NCBI GenBank assembly: GCA_911728435.2
Contig: OU452216.1
Span: 2,356,842-2,420,841 of the forward strand
Direction: 5' to 3'
Origin: Apoderus coryli
Taxonomy: Eukaryota; Arthropoda; Insecta; Coleoptera; Attelabidae
Length of the DNA: 64,000 nucleotides
The position numbers and the translations under genes were made by a program. Of the stretch, positions 1 to 10,800 are shown piece by piece. Position 1 is the stretch's first letter. The number at the start of each line of letters is the position of its first letter. The notes under the pieces were generated by a model that was not told the DNA's origin, ran no database searches, and worked only from the letters and a program-made list of their open reading frames with translations.

Positions 1-911
1 TGAAATAAATCTAATGTCCATTGAGTAAGAATAGTTTAAAGTCGATAGGTATTAAATTCTTGTTATGGTTCTTGTAAAGTTTTTATTGAGATGCTTTTCA
101 GTGGTGGTTAGAGATTCAGACGTCTATCTGGTAGTTTGAGGAGTGCCTTCGTCTGCTGAAAAGGTGTATATGGTAAGATTTAATTGTGAAAATATGTTGT
201 AAATATTTTACCTAGCATGTAGGTGAAAGATTCACGTCGTTCGTAACTGGTAACACATGAACTAAAACCTCTCCTTTTATGACCCCAATGTTTGCATATA
301 TGTTGTAAAACTAATGTGGAAAATGAGCCATGTTATTTATTTTTTGTATCCTCTCTCTTTTGGTATCGTATTTTGAGTTTTTCCTACAAATAATGGTAAA
401 GTTAAGTCGTTGCGGAATGTCAACAAATAATTTCATCAAAGTGTACGGTGATAACCGTATTTTATATAATTGTACACTTACCTGCCGGTATATATTCTTT
501 TTCAATTTCCATTCTGTCTTTTACAGTAATATTTTTGGAAATTATTGTATTTACGTTGTTGTACTATAGACAGTTTAGTAGACCATAATTATAATGACAG
601 ATGGATTTATATTATAATTTGACACTATGGACATTCTCTACTTCTTTGGATTATGGATGTTTATGGTTATGATATGTTGTGCGGATGTTTGCAAAACTAT
701 TCAGGTCGGGTGACTGATGACGGAGTATAGCGGCGTTGCCATATTATTGCTCCAGATTTTGTTCAATCTTCAATCGGTACCAAAACACGTCATCCTATCC
801 ATAGGTTACAACTCAGGCACATATTGTTCGACGCTAACTTCACACTTTTATTCTGTAAAAGGAACGTGCGTTTAAAATAGGTGAGTGAAAATTGCTACTC
901 CTCGTTGTTGT
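1..911. repeat. 5' extension of macrosatellite unit 1
   Basis: This 0.9-kb segment precedes the standard body only in two units: here and at 12827-13736. The two copies align base for base apart from scattered substitutions, with a constant offset of 12,826. Within it, about 690-770 resembles, in diverged form, a segment seen twice near 45.4 and 46.5 kb that contains TTGCCATATT. Short ORFs such as the one around 330-569 have no recognisable domain. I see no gene here. Confidence 0.8.
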
Positions 912-2705
912 GAAATGAGATTTAAAGATTAATACTTGTTCAATGCAATTTACGTAATTCTTTTTATAGGATTGTTATTAAAAATATACGAAATTGCATG
1001 TCCCATATGCTTTTCTAAGAATATAGTCATGAAAATGGCTTTCAAAATAAATCGACAAATTCCAATATAGTTGCACCTCTAGTTTCACGTCATAATTTGG
1101 CAGAATTTTTTTCTGACGTTAGTGTTAGTGTTTGGTTGACATTTCTAGGTCACGTCATAATTTGGTTTTATTTGTGTACATTAATAGCCTAACAGTTTTC
1201 AATTCCTATCAACATGTTGTTAAATTGTATTGTTATAAAATGGTTATTAAAAGTATTTGTAGTAAATTTAGAAGCTGCCATTGTATATTTGAAGTAATTT
1301 TAGTGAGAAATTGTTAATACCTAACCCAAACTGACACTATCAACAAAATAGGCGTTCAATATGTGAACATACAGACGTTTGTTTAAAATTATGTGGACTA
1401 TAAAGTGACCAACGAAGCTCTGCTCAGGCGACATAAACAAAATCATGATTTGGTGTTTAAAAATTATGAAATTTCGTTCGGTTTATTATAATATTTTCAG
1501 TGTGTGTAGGTTATACCTATTAATATACCAATGTTTTTAAAATGTGTGAGATGATGTCGCGCGTAGTCCAAATTTAGTTTATTTATATAGTTAAATTACC
1601 TATGCACCTAACACAAAACTGTGTTGTATTTGTAGTTTAAGAAATTTTAATTATTGTGTATTTTGAAATAAAAACATTCAGCAAGTAAGTGTAGTTATAG
1701 GTACGTGATTTTCTAGGTATAAGATAAATAAGTAGCAGTTTAATTTTACTATAGGTAGTTTTTTATTCCTTACTTCTATTTATAATGGATACTTATTTAA
1801 TATCGCTACAAAATCACATATCTATATTTAGTTTCATTGAAAGTTTTTAGTATACCTACTACTTGGAATTAACAAAAACAGTAATGACAGAACTGAATCG
1901 GTACTTACTTGCATAGGTATATTTCTGTTTCTATCACTTTGTTGTTTAATATAACCTTCATTACGTATTTGAGGTAGGTAGCTAATGGTAGTTACATTTA
2001 TTAGGTATTCTACCTATGTCTCATTGTGTAGTAGTAGCACCGTAAATATAAAAATCGTAGTCGTAGTATAGTAGGTAGTTGGTAGCCTAAAATATAAAAT
2101 ATTATGTAAAATACTTACTGTGCAATGTTTACGAATGTTGTTTACTTACTTCTATTTATAATGGATACCTATTATAGGTGAATATGGTTACTTATTTAAT
2201 ATCGATATCCATATTTAGTTTCATTGAAAGTTTTTGTGACAAATTAACAGTAATGACAGAACTGAATCGGTACCAAAAGATGTCAGGTTACAACAATACA
2301 TAACAATAACTTATGTCAGATTGATGAATGTACGAAGTCTCGGAAGATTTTTCAACATTTTTAGTTTACAATTAAAAATGTAATAAAGGGCCGTACCATA
2401 CCGTAAAAGTGCACTCGCGTGTTTAGAACAGTGCCTAGTATAAATCAAAAGGCTTTTATTGCATGGTAGATGTTACAAAAAGGTAAATTTATTGATTTAG
2501 TAGTAGCATTTTTTACAGTTTTGAGTTGTTGTTTTCTTGAATTTTCTCGTAGAAAAAGTTATTCACCTCCTTCTCACACTTTAATTCCGTTTGTGCAGAG
2601 GTATATAAATGATTAAAATACATAATTTTAATGCATCCAATCCGCTTTAATATATAGCCTATTCTATTGTGCAAAAAATAAAGTTTCTATATCAATAAAG
2701 CGGGG

Positions 2706-2724
2706 GCCACGCCTTCGGCGTGGC
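2706..2724. other. GC-rich hairpin, type 1 (GCCACGCC stem)
   Basis: A perfect 8-bp stem GCCACGCC/GGCGTGGC closes a TTC loop in otherwise AT-rich DNA. The same type occurs at 6478-6496 and 60609-60627. The flanks are shared with the other stem types: a purine-rich stretch before it, and CCAATTTTAGA about 40 nt after it. A weaker downstream pairing, CCAAA with TTTGG, can form at 2731-2751. Confidence 0.85.
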
Positions 2725-2810
2725 TAGATGCCAAATCCGCCACACTTTTGGTCTTTTTTTCCCAATTTTAGACAGAGACGGACTGTACGGGTTTTATTAA
2801 TATTAACAAG

Positions 2811-2828
2811 AAATCCCTTGCGGGATTT
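2811..2828. other. Invariant palindrome with kappaB-like half
   Basis: AAATCCC/GGGATTT is a 7-bp perfect inverted repeat with a short variable loop (TTGC here, TGC or TTC in other units). The right arm reads GGGATTTCCC, which fits the Rel/NF-kappaB consensus. It lies about 90 bp after the hairpin in every unit, for example near 6588, 9890, 15835, 21755, 48125, 48788, 52560, 56330 and 60716. Binding is inference; the repeat itself is plain. Confidence 0.75.
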
Positions 2829-2878
2829 CCCAGTCGTTGTGTGGTAGTTTTATCTATAAAAAAAGTCATTGAGGGTGG

Positions 2879-3058
2879 CAAAAAAAATGAAAAAAAAAAC
2901 CAAAAAAAAAAAAATTTCAAGGAAAAAAATGTTTCTATTATTAAAAAAAAATTAAAAAAAAATTTAAAAAAAAAAAATTTCAAAAAAAAAAATTTCAAAA
3001 AAAAAAATTTAAAAAAAAAATTTAAAAAAAAAATAATTCAAAAATTAATTAAAAAAAA
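2879..3058. repeat. A-rich tract with AAATTT punctuation
   Basis: Runs of 8-12 A are interrupted regularly by AAATTT or AAATTTC. The tract recurs after the palindrome in every unit, with different lengths: about 6650-6820, 9950-10070, 15902-16085, 21822-21980, 48855-49035, 52625-52808, 56398-56545 and 60780-60960. Lysine-rich or phenylalanine-rich ORFs across it are artefacts of composition. Confidence 0.85.
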
Positions 3059-3084
3059 GTATTGCCAGAGCTGAAAATCTGAAA

Positions 3085-3122
3085 ATGTTTCTATCTATTA
3101 TTGAAAATAAATAGAAACATTT
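3085..3122. other. Stem-loop before the monomer array
   Basis: AATGTTTCTATCTATT pairs imperfectly with AATAAATAGAAACATT across a short loop. It is present just before the first monomer in each unit. It may be a relic end of an inserted element; no function is shown. Confidence 0.6.
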
Positions 3123-3159
3123 TTGAGTTACCCCGTAGAAAACCTCTAGGAGCATATAG

Positions 3160-4312
3160 TTTAACTTTCAAAGAAATCTTGAATTGAAACCCAAAGAAAT
3201 CAAAAAATTATTCAAAATATTACTATTTCACCTTAACAAAATAAAGAAATACATTTTTGATTCACCCTGTATATAAATTTGAGCTTATAGTTTAACTTTC
3301 AAAGAAATCTTGATTTGAAATCTAAAGAAATCAAAAAGTTATTCAAAACAATACTATTTCACCTTAACAAAATAAAGAAATACATTTTTGATTCACCCTG
3401 TATATAAATTTGAGCTTATAGTTTAACTTTCAAAAAATCTTGATTTGAAATCTAAAGAAATCAAAAAGTTATTCAAAATATTTCACCTTAACAAAATAAA
3501 GAAATACATTTTTGATTCACCCTGTATATAAATTTGAGCTTATAGTTTAACTTTCAAAGAAATCTTGATTTGAAATCTAAAGAAATCAAAAAGTTATTCA
3601 AAACAATACTATTTCACCTTAACAAAATAAAGAAATATATTTTTGATTCACCCTGTATATAAATTTGAGCTTATAGTTTAACTTTCAAAAAATCTTGATT
3701 TGAAATCTAAAGAAATCAAAAAGTTATTCAAAATATTTCACCTTAACAAAATAAAGAAATACATTTTTGATTCACCCTGTATATAAATTTGAGCTTATAG
3801 TTTAACTTTTAAAAAAATCTTGATTTGAAATCTAAAGAAATCAAAAAGTTATTCAAAACAATACTATTTCAGCTTAACAAAATAAAGAAATACATTTTTG
3901 ATTCACCCTGTATATAAATTTGAGCTTATAGTTTAACTTTCAAAAAATCTTGATTTGAAATCTAAAGAAATCAAAAAGTTATTCAAAATATTTCACCTTA
4001 ACAAAATAAAGAAATACATTTTTGATTCACCCTGTATATAAATTTGAGCTTATAGTTTAACTTTTAAAAAAATCTTGATTTGAAATCTAAAGAAATCAAA
4101 AAGTTATTCAAAACAATACTATTTCAGCTTAACAAAATAAAGAAATACATTTTTGATTCACCCTGTATATAAATTTGAGCTTATAGTTTAACTTTAAAAA
4201 AAAATCTTGATTTGAAATCTAAAGAAATCAAAAAGTTATTCAAAACAATACTATTTCACCTTAACAAAATAAAGAAATACATTTTTGATTCACCCTGTAT
4301 ATAAATTTAAAG
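3160..4312. repeat. Satellite array T1, ~124/130-bp monomers
   Basis: Tandem monomers carry the landmarks GAGCTTATAGTTTAACTTTC, CACCTTAACAAAATAAAG and TTGATTCACCCTGTATATAA. There are two length classes: a short form (~124 bp, AAAATATTTCACC) and a long form (~130 bp, with an extra CAATACTA). Both are interspersed here. Confidence 0.95.
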
Positions 4313-4487
4313 TGTACGTTAAAAATTTCTAAAGTTTTAAAAGTTTTTCGATTGCAATCTACTTTAGACAAAATTGAAGAGCATCGAAAAGTGTCTTATT
4401 CCATAGAAGAGGTTATGCAACCGTAAATACCATAATGATGTGTTGGAGGTTGCATAAGCATAAGATATTAAATAAAGGTCATTGATT
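4313..4487. repeat. Unit tail with TTATGCAACC inverted repeat
   Basis: This tail follows the last monomer and abuts the next body. It contains TTATGCAACC and GGTTGCATAA, a 10-bp perfect inverted repeat with a loop of about 25 nt, and then AATAAA. It recurs at about 19520-19698, 50285-50462, 54060-54234 and 58440-58622. Confidence 0.85.
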
Positions 4488-6640
4488 GAAATGAGATTTA
4501 AAGATTAATACTTGTTCAATGCAATTTACGTTAGTCTTTTTATAGGATTGTTATTAAAAATATACGAAATTGCATGTCCTATATGCTTTTCTAAGAATAT
4601 AGTCATGAAAATGGCTTTCAAAATAAATCGACAAATTCCAATATAGTTGCACCTCTAGTTTCACGTCATAATTTGGCAGAATTTTTTTCTGACGTTAGTG
4701 TCACTTATTTTTGTTTGGTTGACACTTCTAGGTCACGTCATAATTTGGTTTTATTTGTGTACATTAATAGCCTAACAGTTTTCAATTCCTATCAACATGT
4801 TAAATTGTATTGTTATAAAATGGTTATTAAAAGTATTTGTAGTAAATTTAGAATATGCCATTGTATATTTGAAGTAATTTTAGTGAGAAATTGTTAATAC
4901 CTAACCCAAACTGACACTATCAACAAAATAGGCGTTCAAAATGTGGACATACAGCCGTTTGTTAAAATTATGTGGACTATAAAGTGACCAACGAAGCTCT
5001 GCTCAGGCGACATAAACAAAATCATGATTTGGTGTTTAAAAATTATGAAATTTCGTTCGGTTTATTATAATATTTTCAGTGTGTGTAGGTTATACCTATT
5101 AATATACCAATGTTTTTAAAATGTGTGTGATGATGTCGCGCGTAGTCCAAATTTAGTTTATTTATATAGTTAAATTATCTATGCACCTAACACAAAACTG
5201 TGTTGTATTTGTAGTTTAAGAAATTTTAATTATTGTGTATTTTGAAATAAAAACATTCAGCAAGTAAGTGTAGTTATAGGTACGTGATTTTCTAGGTATA
5301 AGATAAATAAGTAGCAGTTTAATTTTACTATAGGTAGTTTTTTATTCCTTACTTCTATTTATAATGGATACCTATTAATACTTATTTAATATCGCTACAA
5401 AATCACATATCTATATTTAGTTTCATTGAAAGTTTTTAGTATACCTACTACTTGGAATTAACAAAAACAGTAATGACAGAACTGAATCGGTACTTACTTG
5501 CATAGGTATATTTCTGTTTCTATCACTTTGTTGTTTAATATAACCTTCATTACGTATTTGAAGTAGGTAGTTACATTTATTAGGTATTCTACCTATGTCT
5601 GTGTTTGCAAAAGGTACGATTTCACTGTAATTAGATGTTGTTGTTGTTTTGATCATAATATACGTAGGTAATAGCAACAACGAATGTATTACATTGTGTA
5701 GTAGTAGCACCGTAGATATAAAAATCGTGGTCGTAGTATATTTTCGATGGTAGTAGGTACCTAGTTAGTAGCCTAAAATAAAGAATTTATATGTACAATA
5801 CTTACTTTGCAATGTTTACTCATAATTTGTGTTCATTGTTGTTATTCTCTGCGAAAGTTTATGAGTGGCAGTTTAATTTTACTATAGGTAGTTTTTTATT
5901 CCTTCTATTTATATGGATACTTATTATAGGTGTATATGGCTTCTTATTATAATCACATATCTATATTTAGTTTCATTGAAAGTTTTTGTAACAAAAACAG
6001 TAATGACAGAACTCAAAAACAGTAATGACAGAACTGAATCGGTACCAGAAGACGTCAGGTTACAACAATACATAACAATAACTTATGTCAGATTGATGAA
6101 TGTACGAAGTCTCGGAAGATTTTTCAACATTTTTAGTTTACAATTAAAAATGTAATAAAGGGCCGTACCATACCGTAAAAGTGCACTGCCGTGTTTAGAA
6201 CAGTGCCTAGTATAAATCAAAAGGCTTTTATTGTATGTGTGGATGTTGCACAAAGGTAAATTTATTGCTTTAGTAGTAGCATTTTTGGCAGTTTTATGTT
6301 GTTGTTTTCTTGAATTTTCTCGTAGAAAAAGTTATTCACCTCCTTCTCACACTTTAATTCTGTTTGTGCAGAGGTATATAAATGATTAAAATACATAATT
6401 TTAATGCACCCAATCCGCTTTAATATATAGCCTATTTATTGTGCAAAAAATAAAGTTTCTATATCAATAAAGCGGGGGCCACGCCTTCGGCGTGGCTAGA
6501 TGCCAAATCCGCCACACTTTTGGTCTTTTTTTCCCAATTTTAGACAGAGACGGACTGTACGGGTTTTATTAATATTAACAAGAAATCCCTGCGGGATTTC
6601 CCAGTCGTTGTGTGGTAGTTTTATCTATAAAAAAAGTCAT
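4488..6640. repeat. Macrosatellite body, unit 2
   Basis: A full-length body close to those at 19699, 50463, 54235 and 58623. It includes the exon-like minus-strand ORF with a splice donor (about 5498-5653), the 80-codon plus-strand ORF (5913-6155), a type 1 hairpin at 6478-6496 and the palindrome at about 6588. Confidence 0.88.
5913..6155 (+). CDS. Hypothetical 80-residue protein with hydrophobic N-terminus
   Basis: An ATG-initiated 80-codon ORF. Residues 8-25 are strongly hydrophobic (WLLIIITYLYLVSLKVFV), compatible with a signal anchor or signal peptide. The rest is polar, then basic. The stop is followed at once by AATAAA. Intact copies lie at 21080-21322, 51886-52131, 55658-55903 and 60043-60285, the two middle ones one codon longer. 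The copy near 15.17 kb is frameshifted by one A, and older bodies near 2.2, 9.25 and 47.5 kb do not keep it. An internal direct duplication of AACAGTAATGACAGAACT lies in the reading frame. Because the intact copies are recent duplicates, their agreement does not prove coding. I do not recognise the protein. Confidence 0.22.
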   Translation: MDTYYRCIWLLIIITYLYLVSLKVFVTKTVMTELKNSNDRTESVPEDVRLQQYITITYVRLMNVRSLGRFFNIFSLQLKM

Positions 6641-7330
6641 TGAGGGTGGCAAAAAAAATGAAAAAAAAAATCAAAAAAAAAAAATTTCAAGGAAAAAAAT
6701 GTTTCTATTATTAAAAAAAAATTAAAAAAAAAAAATTTAAAAAAAAAATTTAAAAAAAAAAAATTTAAAAAAAAAAATTTCAAAAAAAAATAATTCAAAA
6801 ATTAATTAAAAAAAAGTATTGCCAGAGCTGAAAATCTGAAAATGTTTCTATCTATTATTGAAAATAAATAGAAACATTTTTGAGTTACCCCGTAGAAAAC
6901 CTCTAGGAGCATATAGTTTAACTTTCAAAGAAATCTTGAATTGAAACCCAAAGAAATCAAAAAATTATTCAAAATATTACTATTTCACCTTAACAAAATA
7001 AAGAAATACATTTTTGATTCACCCTGTATATAAATTTGAGCTTATAGTTTAACTTTCAAAGAAATCTTGATTTGAAATCTAAAGAAATCAAAAAGTTATT
7101 CAAAACAATACTATTTCACCTTAACAAAATAAAGAAATACATTTTTGATTCACCCTGTATATAAATTTGAGCTTATAGTTTAACTTTCAAAAAATCTTGA
7201 TTTGAAATCTAAAGAAATCAAAAAGTTATTCAAAATATTTCACCTTAACAAAATAAAGAAATACATTTTTGATTCACCCTGTATATAAATTTGAGCTTAT
7301 AGTTTAACTTTCACAGAAAACTTGAATTGA

Positions 7331-7463
7331 TTATTTACCTGTGGTAGACTGCGTATTGGTTATTTCATTTTCCTTTTTTTTTCTGGTATCCTGACCACGG
7401 CAATTCCATCCTTTCCTGGAACTATCCTGGAACTAAGATTACCTTTCTTTCTTCTCGGCATGT
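7331..7463 (-). pseudogene. Captured Helitron exon 1, copy a
   Basis: Matches the Helitron first coding exon and donor (about 40681-40800). The start codon is at 7459-7461 and the donor after 7339. An extra 11-bp GGAACTATCCT duplication shifts the reading frame. The left join to satellite is at ATTGA and the right join at GTTT, both shared by the two parent sequences. Confidence 0.88.
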
Positions 7464-7740
7464 TTAACTTTCACAGAAAACTTGAATTGAAATCTAAAGA
7501 AATCAAAAAATTATTCAAAATATAACTTTTTTTGACCTTAACAAAATAAAGAAATACATTTTTGATTCACCCTGTATATAAATTTGAGCTTATAGTTTAA
7601 CTTTCACAGAAAACTTGAATTGAAATCTAAAGAAATCAAAAAATTCTGCAAAATATAACTTTTTTGTCCAAAATAATGAAATACATTTTTAACTCACCCC
7701 GTATATAAATTTAAAGCCTATGCATTTAAAGCCTATGCTA

Positions 7741-7899
7741 CCTGAGTACTTATATAATATATTGATTATTTACCTGTGGTAGACTGCGTATTGGTTATTT
7801 CATTTTCCTTTTTTTTTCTGGTATCCTGACCACGGCAATTCCATCCTTTCCTGGAACTATCCTGGAACTAAGATTACCTTTCTTTCTTCTCGGCATGTT
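7741..7899 (-). pseudogene. Captured Helitron exon 1, copy b
   Basis: As copy a, but extended to the left through the Helitron intron sequence (GAGTACTTATATAATATATT), matching about 40645-40800. It carries the same 11-bp frame-shifting duplication. The start codon complement is at 7894-7896 and the right join to satellite at GTTT is identical to copy a. Confidence 0.88.
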
Positions 7900-8174
7900 T
7901 AACTTTCACAGAAAACTTGAATTGAAATCTAAAGAAATCAAAAAATTATTCAAAATATAACTTTTTTTGACCTTAACAAAATAAAGAAATACATTTTTGA
8001 TTCACCCTGTATATAAATTTGAGCTTATAGTTTAACTTTCACAGAAAACTTGAATTGAAATCTAAAGAAATCAAAAAATTCTGCAAAATATAACTTTTTT
8101 GTCCAAAATAATGAAATACATTTTTAACTCACCCCGTATATAAATTTAAAGCCTATGCATTTAAAGCCTATGCT

Positions 8175-8323
8175 ACCTGAGTACTTATATAATATATTGA
8201 TTATTTACCTGTGGTAGACTGCGTATTGGTTATTTCATTTTCCTTTTTTTTTCTGGTATCCTGACCACGGCAATTCCATCCTTTCCTGGAACTAAGATTA
8301 CCTTTCTTTCTTCTCGGCATGTT
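8175..8323 (-). pseudogene. Captured Helitron exon 1, copy c (no frameshift)
   Basis: Same extent and joins as copy b, but it lacks the 11-bp duplication. From the start codon at 8318-8320 the frame is open through to the GT donor, as in the Helitron itself, with a few substitutions. The downstream exons are absent, so it cannot make the transposase. Confidence 0.88.
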
Positions 8324-8880
8324 TAACTTTCACAGAAAACTTGAATTGAAATCTAAAGAAATCAAAAAATTATTCAAAATATAACTTTTTTTGACCTTAA
8401 CAAAATAAAGAAATACATTTTTGATTCACCTTGTATATAAATTTGAGCTTATAGTTTAACTTTCACAGAAAACTTGAATTGAAATCTAAAGAAATCAAAA
8501 AAGTCTTCAAAATATAACTTTTTTGTCCAAAGTAATGAAATACATTTTTAACTCACCCCGTATATAAATTTAAAGCCTATGCTAAAAGTTTCTGCCATGT
8601 CTTAAAGTCTTAAATAATAAATAACATTCATAAACATTTTTGAGTTACCCCGTAGATAGCCTCTAGGAGATTATAGTTTAACTTTCAAAGAAATCTTGAA
8701 AAATAATGAAATACATTTTTAACTCACCCCGTATATAAATTTAAAGCCTATGCTAAAAGTTTCTGCCATGTCTTAAAGTCTTAAATAATAAATAACATTC
8801 ATAAACATTTTTGAGTTACCCCGTAGATAGCCTCTAGGAGATTATAGTTTAACTTTCAAAGAAATCTTGAATTGAAACCC

Positions 8881-10165
8881 AAAGAAATTATGGCCTTTTT
8901 ATAAACAACAACTCTACTTGAAATAGGTTGTTGGCTGAAATTACAAAGTAAAAGTACTTACTTGCATTGATTGCAATAGGTATATTTCTGTTTCTATCAC
9001 TTTGTTGTTGTTTAATATAACCTTCATTACGTATTTGAGGTAGGTAGCTAATGGTAGTTACATTTATTAGGTATTCTACCTATGTCTCATTGTGTAGTAG
9101 TAGCACCGTAAATATAAAAATCGTAGTCGTAGTATGGTAGGTAGTTGGTAGCCTAAAATATAAAATATTATGTAAAATACTTACTGTGCCATGTTTACGA
9201 ATGTTGTTTACTTACTTCTATTTATAATGGATACCTATTATAGGTGAATATGGTTACTTATTTAATATCGATATCCATATTTAGTTTAATTGAAAGTTTT
9301 TGTGACAAATTAACAGTAATGACAGAACTGAATCGGTACCAAACGACGTCAGGTTACAACAATACATAACAATAACTTATGTCAGATTGATGAATGTACG
9401 AAGTCTCGGAAGATTTTTCAACATTTTTAGTTTACAATTAAAAATGTAATAAAGGGCCGTACCATACCGTAAAAGTGCACTCCCCTGTTTAGAACAGTGC
9501 CTAGAATAAATCAAAAGGCTTTTATTGTATGTGGGGATGCTGCAAAAAGGCAAAATTTATTGATTTAGTAGTAGCATTTTTTGCAGTTTATCGGTTGTTG
9601 TTTTCTTGAATTTTCTCGTAGAAAAAGTTATTCACCTCCTTCTCACACTTTAATTTCGTTTGTGCAGAGGTATATAAATGATTAAAATACATAATTTTAA
9701 TGCATTCAATCAGCTTTGAAAAGTACCCTATTCTATTGTGCAAAAAGGAAATTTTCTATTATAGGCAGCGCTGCGGTTTCGCCTTCGGCGAAACTGGAGC
9801 CTTAGTGGCTCCAAAATGGGTGTTTTTTTGCCAATTTTAGACAGAGACGGACTGTACGGGTTTTAGTATATATTAACAAGAAATCCCTTGCGGGATTTCC
9901 CAGTTGGTTTGTGGTAGTTTTATCTATGAAAAAAGTCATTGAGGGTGGCAAAAAAAATCAAAAAAAAAATCAAAAAAAAAAAAATTTCAAGGAAAAAAAT
10001 GTTTCTATTATTAAAAAAAAATGAAAAAAAAAAATTTAAAAAAAAAATAATTCAAAAATTAATTAAAAAAAAGTATTGCCAGAGCTGAAAATCTGAAAAT
10101 GTTTCTATCTATTATTGAAAATAAATAGAAACATTTTTGAGTTACCCCGTAGAAAACCTCTAGGA
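8881..10165. repeat. Macrosatellite body, unit 3 (5'-truncated)
   Basis: The body starts mid-way, near the conserved CTTACTTGCAT splice-like site, and runs to the A-rich tract. It carries a type 2 hairpin and a loop-variant palindrome at about 9890. It resembles the older units at 2.0 and 47.1 kb more than the recent tandem ones. Confidence 0.8.
9776..9812. other. GC-rich hairpin pair, type 2 (GTTTCGCC stem)
   Basis: An 8-bp stem GTTTCGCC/GGCGAAAC with a TTC loop is followed, after two bases, by a second perfect hairpin GGAGCC/GGCTCC with a TTAGT loop. The same type recurs at 21648-21684. Both stems differ in sequence from type 1 and type 3 yet stay fully paired. Confidence 0.85.
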
Positions 10166-10800
10166 GCATATAGTTTAACTTTCAAAGAAATCTTGAATTG
10201 AAACCCAAAGAAATCAAAAAATTATTCAAAATATTACTATTTCACCTTAACAAAATAAAGAAATACATTTTTGATTCACCCTGTATATAAATTTGAGCTT
10301 ATAGTTTAACTTTCAAAAAATCTTGATTTGAAATCTAAAGAAATCAAAAAGTTATTCAAAATATTTCACCTTAACAAAATAAAGAAATACATTTTTGATT
10401 CACCCTGTATATAAATTTGAGCTTATAGTTTAACTTTCAAAAAATCTTGATTTGAAATCTAAAGAAATCAAAAAATTATTCAAAATATTTCACCTTAACA
10501 AAATAAAGAAATACATTTTTGATTCACCCCGTATATACATTTCTATACATTTAAAATTTCTTAAATGTGGGATAATTAATGTTGTTTTTGTATCACCCTG
10601 TACATGGTGCTTATTAATGAAAAATGTTTTTGTACCTAAAAAAAAATCAAGAAAAAAAAATTATATTAATTAAAAAAAAGTATTGCCAGAGCTGAAAATC
10701 TGAAAATGTTTCTATTAAAATAAGGAAATACATTTTTGATTCACCCTGTATATAAATTTAAAGCCTATGCTAAAAATTTCTCTTTTAAAGAAAATATTCC
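10165..10800. repeat. Satellite array T3, short
   Basis: About three ~124-bp monomers, then a diverged stretch (10540-10680) ending in a second copy of the GCCAGAGCTGAAAATCTG stem-loop leader and one monomer of the 112-bp class with CCTATGCTAAAAATTTCTC. The same end sequence, TAGTTAGGTATTTTAAATCTGC, closes the 112-bp array at 63.97 kb. Confidence 0.85.

Larger units (their letters stand above)
912..2840. repeat. Macrosatellite body, unit 1
   Basis: The body begins at GAAATGAGATTTAAAG and ends at the palindrome and the ATTGAGGGTGG that leads into the A-rich tract. It matches bodies starting at 4488, 13737, 19699, 50463, 54235 and 58623. Unit 1 is shortened relative to the later units: sequence around 1970-2160 that encodes an exon-like minus-strand ORF elsewhere is partly deleted. 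It contains a TATATAAATG box near 2602, the hairpin at 2706-2724 and the palindrome at 2811-2828. Function is unknown. Confidence 0.85.
6910..8880. repeat. Satellite array T2, rearranged, with Helitron pieces
   Basis: The array starts with ordinary monomers to about 7320. It then changes to diverged monomers (TTTCACAGAAAACTTGAATTG, ATAACTTTTTTTGACC) that alternate with three Helitron exon fragments. From 8580 to 8880 there are two direct copies of a ~125-bp segment containing TTTCTGCCATGTCTTAAAG. It is the most scrambled array in the window. Confidence 0.9.

Noticed and set aside
700..770. CTGATGA near 710 and CTGATCACGAAA near 45389 as a hammerhead ribozyme
   Set aside because: The core cannot be completed: stem II and the required GAAA and cleavage triplet are not together in either copy.
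2768..3074. Lysine-rich plus-strand and phenylalanine-rich minus-strand ORFs (also at 21783-21980)
   Set aside because: They are produced by the A-rich tract; their length changes with every indel and no non-repetitive sequence is conserved.
3160..4312. Regular repeats as a CRISPR array
   Set aside because: The monomers are contiguous without unique spacers, and the genome is eukaryotic.
4673..4897. 74-75-codon plus-strand ORF repeated in most bodies (also 19884, 50648, 54420 and 58808)
   Set aside because: It begins at TTG rather than ATG and is shared only because the units are recent copies; older relatives lose it and the sequence has no coding character.
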